A stretch of 64,000 bases of DNA from Quercus robur (GCF_932294415.1 NC_065544.1:17087351-17151350); one strand, 5' to 3'; shown: positions 36,468 to 48,202, numbered from the stretch's first letter. Made by a program: numbers and translations. Notes: a model not told the origin generated them from the letters alone.

Positions 36468-37780
36468 TTGTGAAGGATCTTAAGTACCATGACTCTCATG
36501 AGTGGGCGAAAGTTGAGGGGAATTCTGCTACTGTTGGTATAACCGACCATGCTCAGGATCATTTAGGTGATGTTGTCTACATTGAATTACCGGAAGTGGG
36601 AGCTCCAGTATCACAGGGCGACAGCTTTGGTGTGATTGAAAGTGTCAAGGCTACTAATGATATTAATTCTCCCATTTCAGGGAAAGTGGTTGAAGTAAAC
36701 GAAGAGCTCAATGACTCCCCTGGTCTGGTAAGTCTCCTTTTCTAATTTGAGTTTCAGTGCTGTATGTTTTTTCTTTTTTTTGTTTGTCTTTTTTGTTTTG
36801 TTTTGCTTCTTTTTTTTTTTCTTTTTTTTTTTTTTGGGTGTATTGGGTCTGGATCAACAAGTAAAGTCATAGATTGGAACAGGAGAGAAATGATAACTGT
36901 ATTTTCTTTCTCATGGTTGACTGAAACTGAATGTCTCATAATTGAATTTTGTGCTAATGCACTTAAGATTTTGGGGGAGGAGTGGTTATGAACTGATTTG
37001 AACCATCTCCAATCTTCATCTTTTGACATCAATGCATAAACAAAACATGTCAGAGGCTCAAATTTTGTCTCTGTTTATTTAAATGCTCTGAATTCAGAGA
37101 GGTCTGACTATGAACAAATTTTGCCTCCTGAATTGTGTGCTAGCTATTATAGCTGGGTATATTTTACCATTTCTCTTTGTTCTTTTCATCTTGCCCTGCA
37201 TGTTTTGTCCCCATATCGCTTTTTGTCTGGTGTTGCATGGTTCTTCTTTCCTTTTGGGTAGGGCTTCTAAGTCAAGTTTCCTTCTTCTTCCTTAATTTTT
37301 TTTTTGTTACCTTAAATGGCCTATAGTTAAATATAGTTCCTTCTAGTATGCAAGTTGTTAGGCAATGTCCCTAGTAGCTAATATTTGGAACACAATCAAG
37401 AGAAGAATAGACCATAAGGGAAACTCTCATGCTACTAAACTTATTGAGCTTAAGGTTGATGCTGGTAGTCATCTGAATAAATTTATGTCTCTGAAAATGT
37501 TGGTTAACCACCTTCATTGTGTTAAAAAATTCATTCACAATTCCAGTTTCCTTTAATTGGTGAAGTTTGACATATTTTCTGCCATCGAGAATATGTTTCT
37601 TCCTTCATTTCTTTTATGCTTATTTCCGATGTATCTGTCTTGATGTGGATTAACTCAAGCCCATTTGACAAAGGATGGATAATTAAGGTTGAGGTGAGTG
37701 ATAGTGGTGAATTGAAGAGGTTGATGGATGCAGATAAGTACACCAAGTTCTGTGAAGAAGAAGAAGATGATATTCACTGA
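36468..37780 (+). pseudogene. Glycine cleavage H protein copy 3: intact lipoyl exon, lost splice acceptors
   Basis: Exon 2 (36468-36727) is fully open, the same length as in the intact gene, and keeps ESVKATND with the lipoyl lysine. Exon 3 (37649-37780) is also open and ends [14 protein letters not shown]. Yet exon 1 with the targeting peptide is absent (a MULE lies in its place), and both 3' splice sites have changed: CAG to TGG before exon 2 and TAG to TGG before exon 3, while the GTAAGT donor after exon 2 survives. An ATG at 36455 is in frame with exon 2, so an unspliced transcript could encode a 96-residue lipoyl-domain protein. Most likely a pseudogene that decayed at its splice sites first. 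Confidence 0.85.
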
Positions 37781-39206
37781 GTGACTATGGCCACGAAGAA
37801 CTTTGAGCAATTTTCATGTAGGGGTTGTTCATGGATAATCACGATAAATTACACAATCCTCGAAGTGTGTGGTGCACATATCTTTCTTTCTATTTTCATC
37901 CAAACATGTGCTTCCACTGTTCTTCTTTTGTTACCTAAGAGCTATAAATTTAGTGGATATCCTAAGCAAATAATCATTCTGGGTTTTAGTTTCATCTATT
38001 GGTGTTGTTTAGGCAGGTTTGTGGTTTGAGAACCATTTTCATAATATTCGTTTGAGTCGAATACTTATTTAAGATATGGGATCTTATTTACTTTCACTTG
38101 TTAGTTACATGAAAATCAGAGGGTGGATTTCAAGGGATGCTAAAGAAATTTATATTCTTTGGAATTAAATCATTATGGCTAAATATCATCGTTCACTAAT
38201 TGCAACCTGTATTTCCATTTTACTATCTTGTCAGTGGTATCATTCTCCCAAATTTGGTGTTAGGTTTTAATGACCAAATCACATTAATTTATTCAATTAT
38301 TCCATTTCCATCTACTTCTTTTCCTAGGATATTTCACTTTATCATTGTGTCAAAGCAATGATTCTGAGTTTGAATCTTGTCTCTATTTTACCTCTCATTC
38401 AAAAATTAAAAATTTCACATATTAGGTCTTACTTAGTGAGGGAAGCTTATACCCACGTGTGAGGGAGTATTAAAACAATGATTTGTGATTAAATTCATAC
38501 TTTTTATCAAGCTTTAGGGATTGGCGATACTCCCCATTTTAAGTATTAGTCCTTTTTTTTTTTTACTAGATTGCATATTCATATTGAGCTTAAAATAAAA
38601 GTAAATAAAAACAAAGCTAAAACTACAAACAAAAGTAAATATGGATATAAATATATGGACGAGAGAGCCTTGGTGCATTGAATAATCTCTTCACTATTAG
38701 AACACATGCACAAGTGGAAAGTAAAAGTAATGTAGAAAGGGAAATGCTAACGAATTCTAACGAATGTCCTTAAGGCATTCGTTAATAATCCATTTAAAGA
38801 AAGTTTTTATGGGAAAAGAAAAAAAAATTAATATTTTGACAGTTTTTCTCATTTTTCATAAAAGTGATGTCAAAATTTTCCTAAAATAGATTGTTAACTA
38901 ATGTCCCAATGGCACTTGTTAGCATGACCCATGTAGAAATAATACTCATAAGTTAATCACTTATTGAAACTATTACTTTTTTAAAGTACCAACACATACA
39001 TATATATTCCACGGAACACTTATTTAAAAGTTCAAAAGCATTGAGCTCCTAATTTTAAGAGTACTTTGGAGCTCACATAAATTTGTGATTCACTCTAGTC
39101 ACACATTTGTTTTATTATTTTTGACTTGGTAGGACATCAAACCTTTATTTAAGGAACCAACTTAGTTATAATTTTGTAGTCATATTGAGACATTGCATCA
39201 TTATCT
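37781..39206. other. Shared flank between H-protein copy 3 and TPS pseudogene
   Basis: The left part matches 7247-8085 (3' flank of the intact H-protein gene); from about 38300 the sequence also matches 47480-48200 and 63390-64000 (3' flank of TPS copies). This shows the tail-to-tail H-protein/TPS arrangement directly. It contains one MITE. Confidence 0.75.
38739..38930. mobile_element. MITE with 9-bp target duplication ATGTAGAAA
   Basis: Flanked by ATGTAGAAA on both sides (38730-38738, 38931-38939). The ends are GGGAAATGCTAACGA and, read inward, GGGTCATGCTAACAAGTG. The empty site is seen at about 47974 in the TPS flank copy. A relative lies at about 53.8-54.0 kb. Confidence 0.88.
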
Positions 39207-41547
39207 TCAAATTGATACTGGATCAACAAGCATTAAAGTGACACACTCTACCATCATTCCTCCAAGTTTTGTGTATGCATATTCATCTTTGTAAAGTAGA
39301 TCCATGACTCGTGCGAAATTGACAACATGTGTGAGGAAAGGTACTAGCACTTTAGTAGGTCTAATGCACTCTTTGTTTATATCCTTCCATGCATTCACAA
39401 TTTGTTTCTGAAATTCGGCATGCACCTCTTGCTTTGAGACATTATATTGCTTCTTGTAGTATTAGATGCCTAAGGTAACGTGCTCTCTCTTTTGCTCAAA
39501 CTGTAAAAAAAAATAAATTCCAAAATATATAATGTGTCATTTTTTCCGGGCCCAAATGGATTTGTGGTCCATTTGAAATGAATCCATTTCATATTTTAAA
39601 TAGTATAAATTAAAGGTGTATCTAATAACATGTTATTTAAAATTTTAAAATACACTACACTCTATACACTATTAGATTCAATAAAGTAAAAATTGAACAA
39701 TGAAATGAGTCCATGGACAAGGATCATATTCCTTGCAGTACCAAACTAATGTCTCATATGCCTTGTTGAAGTAAGGATACTGGGAGAAGAAAGAAGATAA
39801 TTATTCTGACTGAATTTGTATATCCTCTATATTATATATAATTTCAGTACATGTGGCATTGACAAGACTGCATGTGAAGAATCTCTTAATTGGAATAAAA
39901 TTTTGCAATGTATAGGGTTTCGCTGAGTCCCACATCACGCATATATTGGATTAATATGAGACTCATTAACAACTACAAAAAGCTTCAATTGTGATTAGAC
40001 TAATCTTTTTAGAGTACAACACAAATGTGACTAACTTTTTTCCTCAAGTCAATAATTAATGTTCCATGATTTTAGTCACAATCAAGAGCTAACATGTGCT
40101 TAATAAGATCCACTAACAATATATGCTAAATAACATTTGTGATATCTGAGAGTATGATACACTAACATACCTCATTGGAAACAATGTCATCCATTAGCCT
40201 GTTTCTGATTGATGCTGCAGTAACAATCTTTGGCTCCTTGAAGACCCACTCCAACACTTCCTTGGTCACGATATCTCCCATGCCAACAAAAGATTTGGTG
40301 CTAAGCATGGGGTAACCACAGGATATTAGTGCATTACTCATATATTCCTCCATTGTGGCAATATATTTTTCTTTCAACCATATGGCTTCTTCAAAGTAGG
40401 CTTGAACAAGTTTTTTCATATAGTTACATTAAAACATAAAATATAATGACTATAAAATGAACACATATGGGGAAAAAGTGGTTTCAAGTGAATTAATAGT
40501 GTCATACCGCAACTTTTGCATGGTGAATGTATAATTTTCCTTCTTTGCACATCTTTTCCTCAATTTCTTCAAAAACATCCAAGACTGCTTTATAACACAA
40601 CTTCATGTAATCTTTGAGTTGGTCTATGCAATTGATATACCACCTATAATTTAAACGTTGGAATGAAGTGTGTAATGTTGACATGGCACTGGATACATCT
40701 TTAAATTTAAAATATTTAGAATGAACCATGACATGAATCCATTTCAAATGAAGAGAATTATATAGGCTTTTACTAAACCTTTTAATTGCATCTGTGAAGA
40801 GCTCGAGTTCTTCATGTGTGCCATGTACGTCATATATGTCATCTATAATTGATGTCATGCAAATTGTTTTAGTTAGTATCCTTCTAGCAAGAGAGTATTG
40901 GGAATCAAAGTACACTCCCAATATCCAGAAGTATAACTCCACCACCTTGTCTTGTGCAAAAGACAAGTTTGTCCCAACATCTATACCTTTACACCGCCTA
41001 AATTATAATTTCAACAAAAATTGTCTAGTCAAATCATGTCTTATGAAAGTAATGATCATGAAATATATATAATAAAATACTCTCATATTTGCATATTTAG
41101 CTGCACTTTTATACTAACTAGCTTGTTACACCATGTATATGCATGGATACACTTAAAAATATACAATAAGATACATAATATAATTCCTATATATATATAA
41201 TTTAAATACTATTGATAATCATTTTTATATTTTGTTAACTCTTTAAAAAATTGTATAAGGATATTATTAGGTATAAAATATAAATTGTCATTTTTTTTAA
41301 TTATTGTGAAGCACTTTTTTTTTTTTATGATTTATTTATTCTAGACTCTTTGGTTTTTGTACTTAATAAGTCACTTGGATGAATGTTTATGATGTGGTCC
41401 CACATTTAATTATAAAATTAAGAAATAAAACTCTTTAATAATAAATAATTTAGGGCACATGACGCAAAATTGGAATTCTAATTTGGAATTCTAATTTGAG
41501 TTTTTTTTTTTTCATTTTCACTTATTATATATATATATATATATATA

Positions 41548-42936
41548 GGCGAAAAACACATTTTGGTCCCTACATTTTCAGCCGATTTCCGTTTTAGTCC
41601 CTAAGTTTTTTTTTTACCGCTTTTAGTCCCTCTCCTGAAAAACGCTTCCATTTTAGTCCTTGCCATTACATCAGAAACGGATATTGCAGACGTGGCAAAC
41701 AGCAAAGTTAAATAATAATAAACTAATGTCCACGTGGCCTAAATTAATAATAAAAAATATTTTTTAATGCCACATCAGCATCTAAATTAAAAAAATTAAT
41801 TTATTAATTTTAACTAAATAAAAAAAATTAAAAACAGAATTAAAAACTAAAAATCTTATGAATTGAGATCTAAGTGTGCCTTGAACAAGAACAACAAGAA
41901 CACAAACCCAGAAATTATTTAAAAAAAAAAACTAATCAAAGCCAGCAATTCCAATCTCAAAGCCAACCCACAACCACCAAAATAAAATCCACAACAACCC
42001 AGGCCAAGAAAATCAACCCACAGCCACAAACCCACTAATCACTCGATTGTTGATAATACTAAATAAGAAGCTATTTCTAACATTTAAGGTTACGATCTAT
42101 GGATGAGAGAGAGAGAGAGAGAGAAGAGAGAGGACCTGATGAGAGAGAGGGCCAAAGGAGGCGAGTTCTTTGTGGACGAGATCGCTGGTGGCGATGTGGG
42201 GGACGCCGAGGAGGGAAGAGAGGCGGCTGGCGTAGGTGCCTTTGCCGACGCCGGGGCAGCCGAGGAAAACCCACTAGACATTTCTGTCCTTTGGATCTTT
42301 GCGGCTTAGAGCAGTGGTGTTGTTGAAAGTGAAAGGAGAAGAAGGAGGATTGGTGGTCTCAGATGAAATGGCGGCTGAAGAAGAAGAAGAAGATATGAAT
42401 CTTCTGAATTAGTGGGTTTGTGGCTGTGGGTTGATTTTCTTGGCCTGGGTTGTTGTGGGTTTTATTTTGGTGGTTGTGGGTTGGCTTTGAGATTGGAATT
42501 TCTGGCTTTGATTAGTTTTTTTTTTTTTTTTATAAATAATTTCTGGGTTTGTGTTCTTGGATCTGGGTTTGTGTTCTTGTTGTTCTTGTTGTTCTTGTTC
42601 AAGGCACACTTAAATCTCAATTCATAAGATTTTTAGTTTTTAATTCTGTTTTTAATTTTTTTTATTTAGTTAAAATTAATAAATTAATTTCTTTAATTTA
42701 GATGCTGATGTGGCATTAAAAAATATTTTTTATTATTAATTTAGGCCACGTGGACATTAGTTTATTATTATTTAACTTTGCTGTTTGCCACGTCTGCAAT
42801 ATCCATTTCTGATGTAACGGCAGAGACTAAAATGGAAGCGTTTTTCAGGAGAGGGACTAAAAGCGGTAAAAAAAAAAACTTAGGGACTAAAACATAAATC
42901 GGCTGAAAATGTAGGGACCAAAATGTGTTTTTCGCC
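41548..42936. mobile_element. Pack-MULE carrying an adenylate kinase fragment
   Basis: A 1389-bp element with long terminal inverted repeats (41548-42039, 492 bases, and 42409-42936, about 528 bases) starting GGCGAAAAACACATTTTGG. The right repeat has an extra partial duplication of about 33 bases. It sits in an AT microsatellite, so a 9-bp duplication ATATATATA is compatible but not decisive. The 370-base centre carries part of a host gene rather than transposase. Both repeats contain GTCCACGTGGCC, a G-box-like motif. Confidence 0.93.
42136..42378 (-). pseudogene. Captured adenylate kinase exon 1 fragment
   Basis: On the - strand one frame reads SSAAISSETTNPPSSPF, then SRKDPKDRNV, a stop, [20 protein letters not shown] and [19 protein letters not shown], ending in CATCAG directly before a GT splice donor at 42135-42134. 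GCPGVGKGT is the P-loop of organellar (plastid or mitochondrial) adenylate kinases of the Arabidopsis ADK1 type; the usual residue at the stop is Gln. The exon boundary followed by intron sequence shows that genomic DNA, not mRNA, was captured. It is only the N-terminal part and cannot make an enzyme. Confidence 0.92.
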
Positions 42937-43386
42937 ATATATATATATATATATATATAGATTTGTGGCTGATTATAAGATGTCTTTGATTTATAGGTAA
43001 TAAAGGCTTTACATACAAAGTGGGACCAAGCTAATTGTCATGCTAACTTAAGACCCAGATGTGAAGCACGAATGAAAGATTCAGCCCAAAGTAAAGATCC
43101 AGCCCAAGCGTGAATTCAAGAGAAGACCAAAAACAAAGAAAGAAAAAAAGAAAAAGAAACCCAAGATTCAATCCAATATGGATGAAGTGTGCAAGGAAAC
43201 AAAACTCAAATCAAGCAATTCTTACATAGTCAACATGGTGGGCTTTAGGGTCCAAATCAATAATTGTATTGTTGTTGTGGGCCTCTTGATTTGTTCACCA
43301 AAACATCTACTTAGGAAGTACTTACTTTTGGGCCACGTTGGTTTTAATAATGAGCTTTTAGGTCTTAGCCATTCATGGGAATGTAA

Positions 43387-44066
43387 GAGTATCCACATCA
43401 GTGGAAAATTTTTTTCCATTTTGCACATCTAAAATATACTTTTTTTTATTTTATACACCTATTTTTGCAAAACACCCACATCAGTTTGTCTATTATATAC
43501 ATTTATTCAAATAAAATATTCATTTCTTTAATAGTGTCATCTCTCTCACAGACTCAACACAACCCACACACGGTCATCTCTCACAGACCCTAAACAACCC
43601 AAACAACCACACAGCCACCATCGGAACCCACACAACCCAAAGAACAACCTAACAGAAATAGCCCACCACAACAGAAAAATAACCAACAACCAACAGATCG
43701 GTAATGGGAAAAAATCAGAAATAAACCCAGCAACCAACAAATCAGCGATGGGGCTTGGTTCAGCGGCGTGGGTCGGCGAGAGAGTTGATCTGATGAAATG
43801 AGAGAGAGTGAGATGAGAAAGGAAATGAGAAAAAGAGAGTGAGGTGAGTCAAAGGTAGAGAGGAGAGAGAAAAAAAGAATAAAAAAATCATTTACACGGT
43901 GAATAGTAACCGTGCATATATGCACAGTTACTGTTCATTTACACAGCCATGGTGTATATTTACACATTTTTACAAAGACTAATGTTGGTGTTTTTTGGGT
44001 TAGAATATGCAAAATTGAGGACTTTTTGCATTTTACACATTTTTGCAACCACTGATATGGTTGCTC
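43387..44066. mobile_element. PIF/Harbinger-like MITE
   Basis: The flanking trinucleotide TAA (43384-43386 and 44067-44069) and the inverted ends GAGTATCCACATCAGTGG and, read inward, GAGCAACCATATCAGTGG fit the Harbinger/Tourist type. It is 680 bp and non-coding, with a GA-rich central zone. It is nested in the solo LTR. Confidence 0.82.
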
Positions 44067-45442
44067 TAAGTATAAATAGAGGGAAATAAGAAATATTGGG
44101 AGCAGCTAGAGGAGAGCTGAAACGCAGGCTAGAAGAAAGCTGAAATAGAGGACCGTGAAGGCTAAAACGCAGTAGCTGCATGTGGCTGTTTTCTTCACCC
44201 TTTCTCTATTCTAGTACTGTAATTTTTCTCTTTCATTCTAGTTAGCAGTTTAATTGTCTAATTTAATGTTCAATATTTATTTTTTGTGTTTTATTTCAAC
44301 TACCATGACTAGCTAAATTTTCAATTAAGGTTGAGGATGAAACCTTCTTAAAGATTATCAGTTTTATTTATGTGAGTTGATTTTTTCCAAAATAGTTGTT
44401 CTTTAATGATTTAAATTGTTCCTGCTTCATTACAATTAACTAAGATAGGATTCTTAATATGAGTTCAATCATGTTTTTCTCATGATTTTGGATTTATCTT
44501 AATTAATTGAATGCTTGATTTATTATTACTTGATTATAAAATTTGATATCTTTTGTGATTTGTTTAGTTATGGATACAATTGATGATTTGATTTTATACT
44601 TAGGAAGAGAAGAAGAGCATGCTTTAGATTTTTAAAATAATAATTTTAATGAGATATTTTCCATGATAGCAAGAATGATTTTTAGATTATCATGCAATAG
44701 TTGGAAAAAAATTAATGATCATAAATATATGCTGATATGATTTATAAGAGGGATTCCAAAACCTTAATTTCTTTCTCTAGATTGTTTAATCTCTTTACTA
44801 CTTTTGTATTATATCTTTTTCTTTGTTTAATTATTTTCTTAGCTTTATTTAATTTCAAAACAATCAATTTTTATTAAACTAAATTAGGATTAATTTGGTT
44901 AAGATTTGATTAATTTTCCTACATTCATACAAGTCTCTATGGGTTTGACCTCGTTCTTGTCAAGCTATACTTCGGTATGGTTCAAACACTTGCGAGTACT
45001 TTAAAATTTCACAACAGAAAGCTTAATTACAACACCAACATAGTGAGATATAGCTAATGAACTTACCTTGAGATATGGCTAAGTTCCTTCTAGTGTTGTT
45101 TTTGCAACATGTTAAAATCCAATTTTGCCAAGTTTAGTAGAACTTCATTACGTGAAGCAATTTCTTGGTAGATAGAAAAGTAATGTCTTGCCTCTACCCT
45201 TGGCAAGGATTTTCGAATAGGCCGATTTAAAGCATGACTTACTTGTGTGGCAAAAGGAGGGCTTAAATTAATCACCATCGATTCGAGGTGAGTGGTAGTA
45301 AACTTAGGTGTTTCATCAAGCATATCTTCTCCATGAACCCTCATGTGAGTAGCTTCATACAAGCTTAACACTCTTTGCACATCTTTAATAAGAGATTCCT
45401 TGAAGTTTCCCCTATTGTCCTTGAATTTATTGAAGACATCTA

Positions 45443-46367
45443 CTTTACCACCCTACACAAGACGTGCACTAACCATTAGTAGATGATATAAAACATGTTT
45501 TATGTTTTTGAAAGCGAAGAGTTCAATTAAACACTTGGCTTCATTTATCAACTAATAACAGTTTTAGGATTTTTTTTTTCTAAGGGGGCCAGTAAGAAAA
45601 TGAATCTTAGGTTAGAGATATATAAATTTTACAGTATATGTGGTTTTCTTATTACAAATTTTTCCATAGGATGTACTAGCAAGAGAATAAGAGATAAACT
45701 ACAAGTTCATTAAGCATATTGTTTTTTAATACAATGACTATACTGATTATTGTTACTAAAAATTAAATTAATCATATTAGTTTAGGACAATTATATGTTT
45801 ACATTGTACTAGCAATGTAAGATTTACATTATAGATTAAATAAATGTGTACAATTTTGTACACATTTGCAAGAAGTGTACAATATTATACACATTTGCAT
45901 AAAAGTGTACAATGTTATACATATTTGTTTAGAGGCAATGTAAATTTTACATTGATAATACAATGTAAATTAATAATTTTCCATTAGTTTATTTTAAATT
46001 TGTTAATATTTAAATGAGTTTTTTCTAAGTTTTAAGATGAACAAATTTCTACATTTATTGTTGGCTTACTATTTTTTATCCTCCAGATTTTAGATAAAAT
46101 TGATTTGTTGTGGGAATTTTTATTTTGCGTTTAAAAAGACCAAGATATTATTAAGAGGATTATATAATTTAAGCTTATTTCAGTTAGGCTTAAAAAAAAT
46201 TTAAGGCCAAGAAGTAAAAATTTTTATTTTATGAGGGTTAAATAAAAGTAAATAAATAAATTATATATTAAAAAAAAAAACAATTGCCAGCTCAGGGGTT
46301 CATTTGAACCCCTAAACTATACATAGCGCCCCCATTCAATCATATCGATCAATCTCTAAGTGTCAAC
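45443..46367. other. Residual TPS intron 2 and AT-rich DNA
   Basis: Starts as intron 2 of the TPS pseudogene (ACTAACCATTAGTAGATGATA resembles the tract upstream of exon 3 at 50.97 kb). TPS exons 2 and 1 are not found. From about 46280 it matches 62850-62950. It contains the palindromic tandem repeat listed separately. Confidence 0.6.
45840..45932. repeat. Tandem array of a self-complementary unit of about 28 bp
   Basis: Three consecutive imperfect copies of a unit like AAGTGTACAATATTATACAC plus ATTTGCA. Each unit is itself nearly palindromic (GTGTACAAT...ATTRTACAC). Flanked by inverted CAATGTAAATTTTACATTG-type sequence, so it may be the core of a fold-back element spanning about 45800-45975. 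Confidence 0.7.
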
Positions 46368-46379
46368 GTACATGTGCTA

Positions 46380-46535
46380 CACCATTGCGCACCCTTGGTG
46401 CGGTGATCACTCCACAAGTATAGGTGCTTGTAGGGTGTGAGGGGCAAGGGCAGAGTTTAAGTCTCCCAGAGTGAGCTTCATACACATATATTTAGGTTAG
46501 ACTAAAGTAAAATTCTATTTATCTCAAAAATAAAT
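46380..46535 (+). mobile_element. tRNA-derived SINE with 12-bp target duplication
   Basis: Flanked by perfect GTACATGTGCTA (46368-46379 and 46536-46547). The body has an A-box-like TGGTGCGGTGATC and a B-box-like GTTTAAGTCTCC, and ends in an A-rich tail (CTCAAAAATAAAT). A second copy in the same context occurs at about 62957-63113, so this insertion predates that duplication. Confidence 0.85.
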
Positions 46536-46554
46536 GTACATGTGCTATGGATAC

Positions 46555-47225
46555 TGATAAGGGTGTTTTTGGTAATAAAATTGAGGCCCATAGGAGAATC
46601 GAGAGGCCAATGACTTCAAAGAAATTGTCGGCTTCCTTAGGAATTGACGACCGTGAGGATAGTTCAAAAACAAAGCCGACAGTGCATCTCCCTACCTGGC
46701 AATCGGAGGATCCCCTAATTGATGGAATCCCCTAGTTGACGGGGACAAATACCAACGGGTCCCATATGGCCTTGCGTGGCCTTACGTGGCCTTACATGGC
46801 CCTACGTGGCCTTACATGGCCCTACGTGGTCTACACAGATACATTTATGGAAACATCTTGCGCATCATGCACAAAGACTCTACCACATGATTTTCACCTT
46901 CCCAAAATGGAGAATATCCCTAAGATTTTGATAGCATTAAATTCTCCCTCTCCCCATAAGGAAAATCCCCCTATTCTCGGGATATTGGGCTCTTCCCCAC
47001 CACTATATAAACAATAGTTCTCTTCCTTTCTAAGGTACGCAGAAAATCCCTAACTCTCTCACTATAGAGTTCTTAGAGATTTTTCATTCACTAACTTAAC
47101 CTTCAGAAGGTTTTTGGCCGGTACCACACTGGTGCCTTTTGTTTGGTTCTTGTTTTCTTATTCTGTAGGTATCCATCAACATGATCAGGAGCAATCAAAT
47201 CATTGACAATTTTCGTTCATCATCA
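46555..47225 (+). mobile_element. Solo LTR (671 bp)
   Basis: Begins TGATAAGGG and ends TTCATCATCA, flanked by the 5-bp duplication GATAC (46550-46554, 47226-47230). The sister locus near 63129 has the empty site. Inside are a tandem of about five GGCCTTACGTGGCC-type units (46767-46830) and a TATA-like CACTATATAAACAATAG near 47000. No internal region accompanies it, so it is a solo LTR fossil. Family unassigned; Ty3/gypsy is possible. Confidence 0.88.
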
Positions 47226-47230
47226 GATAC

Positions 47231-48202
47231 GTTGCATTTCTAATTAAGTTTGGAAAGTGTTGCTATAAATGCTTCATTATTCACTTCACCATTGATGACT
47301 TTTGTACTTGTTAATTAGCTAGTTAGTAAAACTTCCAATTTTCATGACTAGATTCACATGTTTAGATCATTAACAATTTTTTTTTTTTAAAAACAAATCA
47401 CATGCTTAATGTTAAAAAGATTACAAGAAACAATGAAATATTGTGAACGTAGTATTTAGTGACTGAATCACGTTAATTTCTTCAATGATTCCTTTTCATC
47501 TACTTTTTTTTCCTTGATATTTCATTATTATGTCAAAGCAATGATGTTGAGTTGAATCTTGTCTCTATTCTACCTCCTACTCAAAATTAAAAAAGTCATA
47601 ATTTAGGCCTCACTTAGTGCGGAGAGTTTAAATCGACATTGGTGAGGAGCTATTAGAATAATGATTAAGTGAATAAAATAACCTTTTTCTTATCACCTTA
47701 GGTTTTTGGGATTTTCAATATCTACAATTAAAAGAATTAATCGTAATTTTTTTATTGCATATTGAAATTCAGAGCTCAAATATAAACTAAATAAAAACAA
47801 GTTTAAAACTACAAAAAAAAAAAAAAGGATAAATATTATTATGTAGAAGAGACAAAGTGCGTTGTCGCATTGAATAATTTGTTCATTGTTAGAACAAATG
47901 CACAAGAAACATATATTAATTATTGTGGATTAACAAAGCAGAGTTCTACAAAATGGAACAGTATGAGAAAAGTAATGTAGAAATAATTCTCACACATTAA
48001 TCACCTATTGAAACAACATTTATTCTGAAAAAACATTGGGCTCCTAATTTTTAGAGTAATTTGGAGTACAAGTAAAATTTTCACGCTAAACACTTACACA
48101 TTTATTTTATATTGACTTCGTAGGACAGTTTATCAAATCTTTATTTAAGGAACCAACTTAGGTATAATTTTGTGCTCATATTGAGCACTGGCATCAATAT
48201 CT
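47231..48202. other. TPS 3' flanking DNA, duplicated at 63.1-64.0 kb and 38.3-39.2 kb
   Basis: No gene is seen. The whole stretch has a close relative at 63131-64000 and a more diverged one at about 38300-39206. Confidence 0.75.

Larger units (their letters stand above)
41050..45016 (+). mobile_element. Solo LTR carrying nested elements, in intron 3 of the TPS pseudogene
   Basis: The insertion is flanked by GAAAG on both sides (41045-41049, 45017-45021) and ends in TTTCACAACA; the intact TPS shows the empty site (TAATGAAAGCTTAATTAC near 50504). Without the nested Pack-MULE it is about 2.57 kb. The region near the right end (GTTTGACCTCGTTCTTGTC...) resembles long LTRs of Ty3/gypsy elements as I recall them. 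No coding region accompanies it, so it is read as a solo LTR fossil; the family is uncertain. Confidence 0.65.
39207..45442 (-). pseudogene. Terpene synthase pseudogene (exons 3-7, large intron 3 insertion)
   Basis: Exons homologous to the intact TPS lie at 45442-45067, 40997-40779, 40643-40508, 40419-40171 and 39500-39207, nearly all of the same lengths. The DDIYD metal-binding motif and the (N/D)DxxSxxxE region are preserved. Lesions: exons 1 and 2 are absent, exon 3 has a stop (CAG to TAG) near its end, the acceptor before exon 6 has changed from AG to AT, WW at the start of exon 4 reads RC, and exon 7 has a stop a few codons in (GAG to TAA). Intron 3, about 100 bases in the intact gene, holds a 4-kb nested insertion. 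It lies tail-to-tail with H-protein copy 3. Confidence 0.93.

Noticed and set aside
30929-37780. A functional gene joining exon 1 of H-protein copy 2 with exons 2-3 of copy 3
   Set aside because: Exon 1 of copy 2 is out of frame after a 37-base loss and copy 3 has no acceptors, so such a product is not supported.
42077-42326. Overlapping frames on both strands in the centre of the Pack-MULE
   Set aside because: Only the frame with the adenylate kinase motifs has a homologue; the others are GA/CT-rich shadows.
43546-43925. Frames of 64 and 111 codons on the - strand
   Set aside because: They lie in the GA-rich centre of a Harbinger-type MITE and have low-complexity composition.
39207-45442. 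A second working terpene synthase
   Set aside because: Exons 1 and 2 are missing, two stops and a lost acceptor are present, and intron 3 is invaded.
46547-47017. Two + strand frames of 62 and 93 codons
   Set aside because: They lie wholly within the solo LTR; the second is driven by the GGCCTTACGTGG array.
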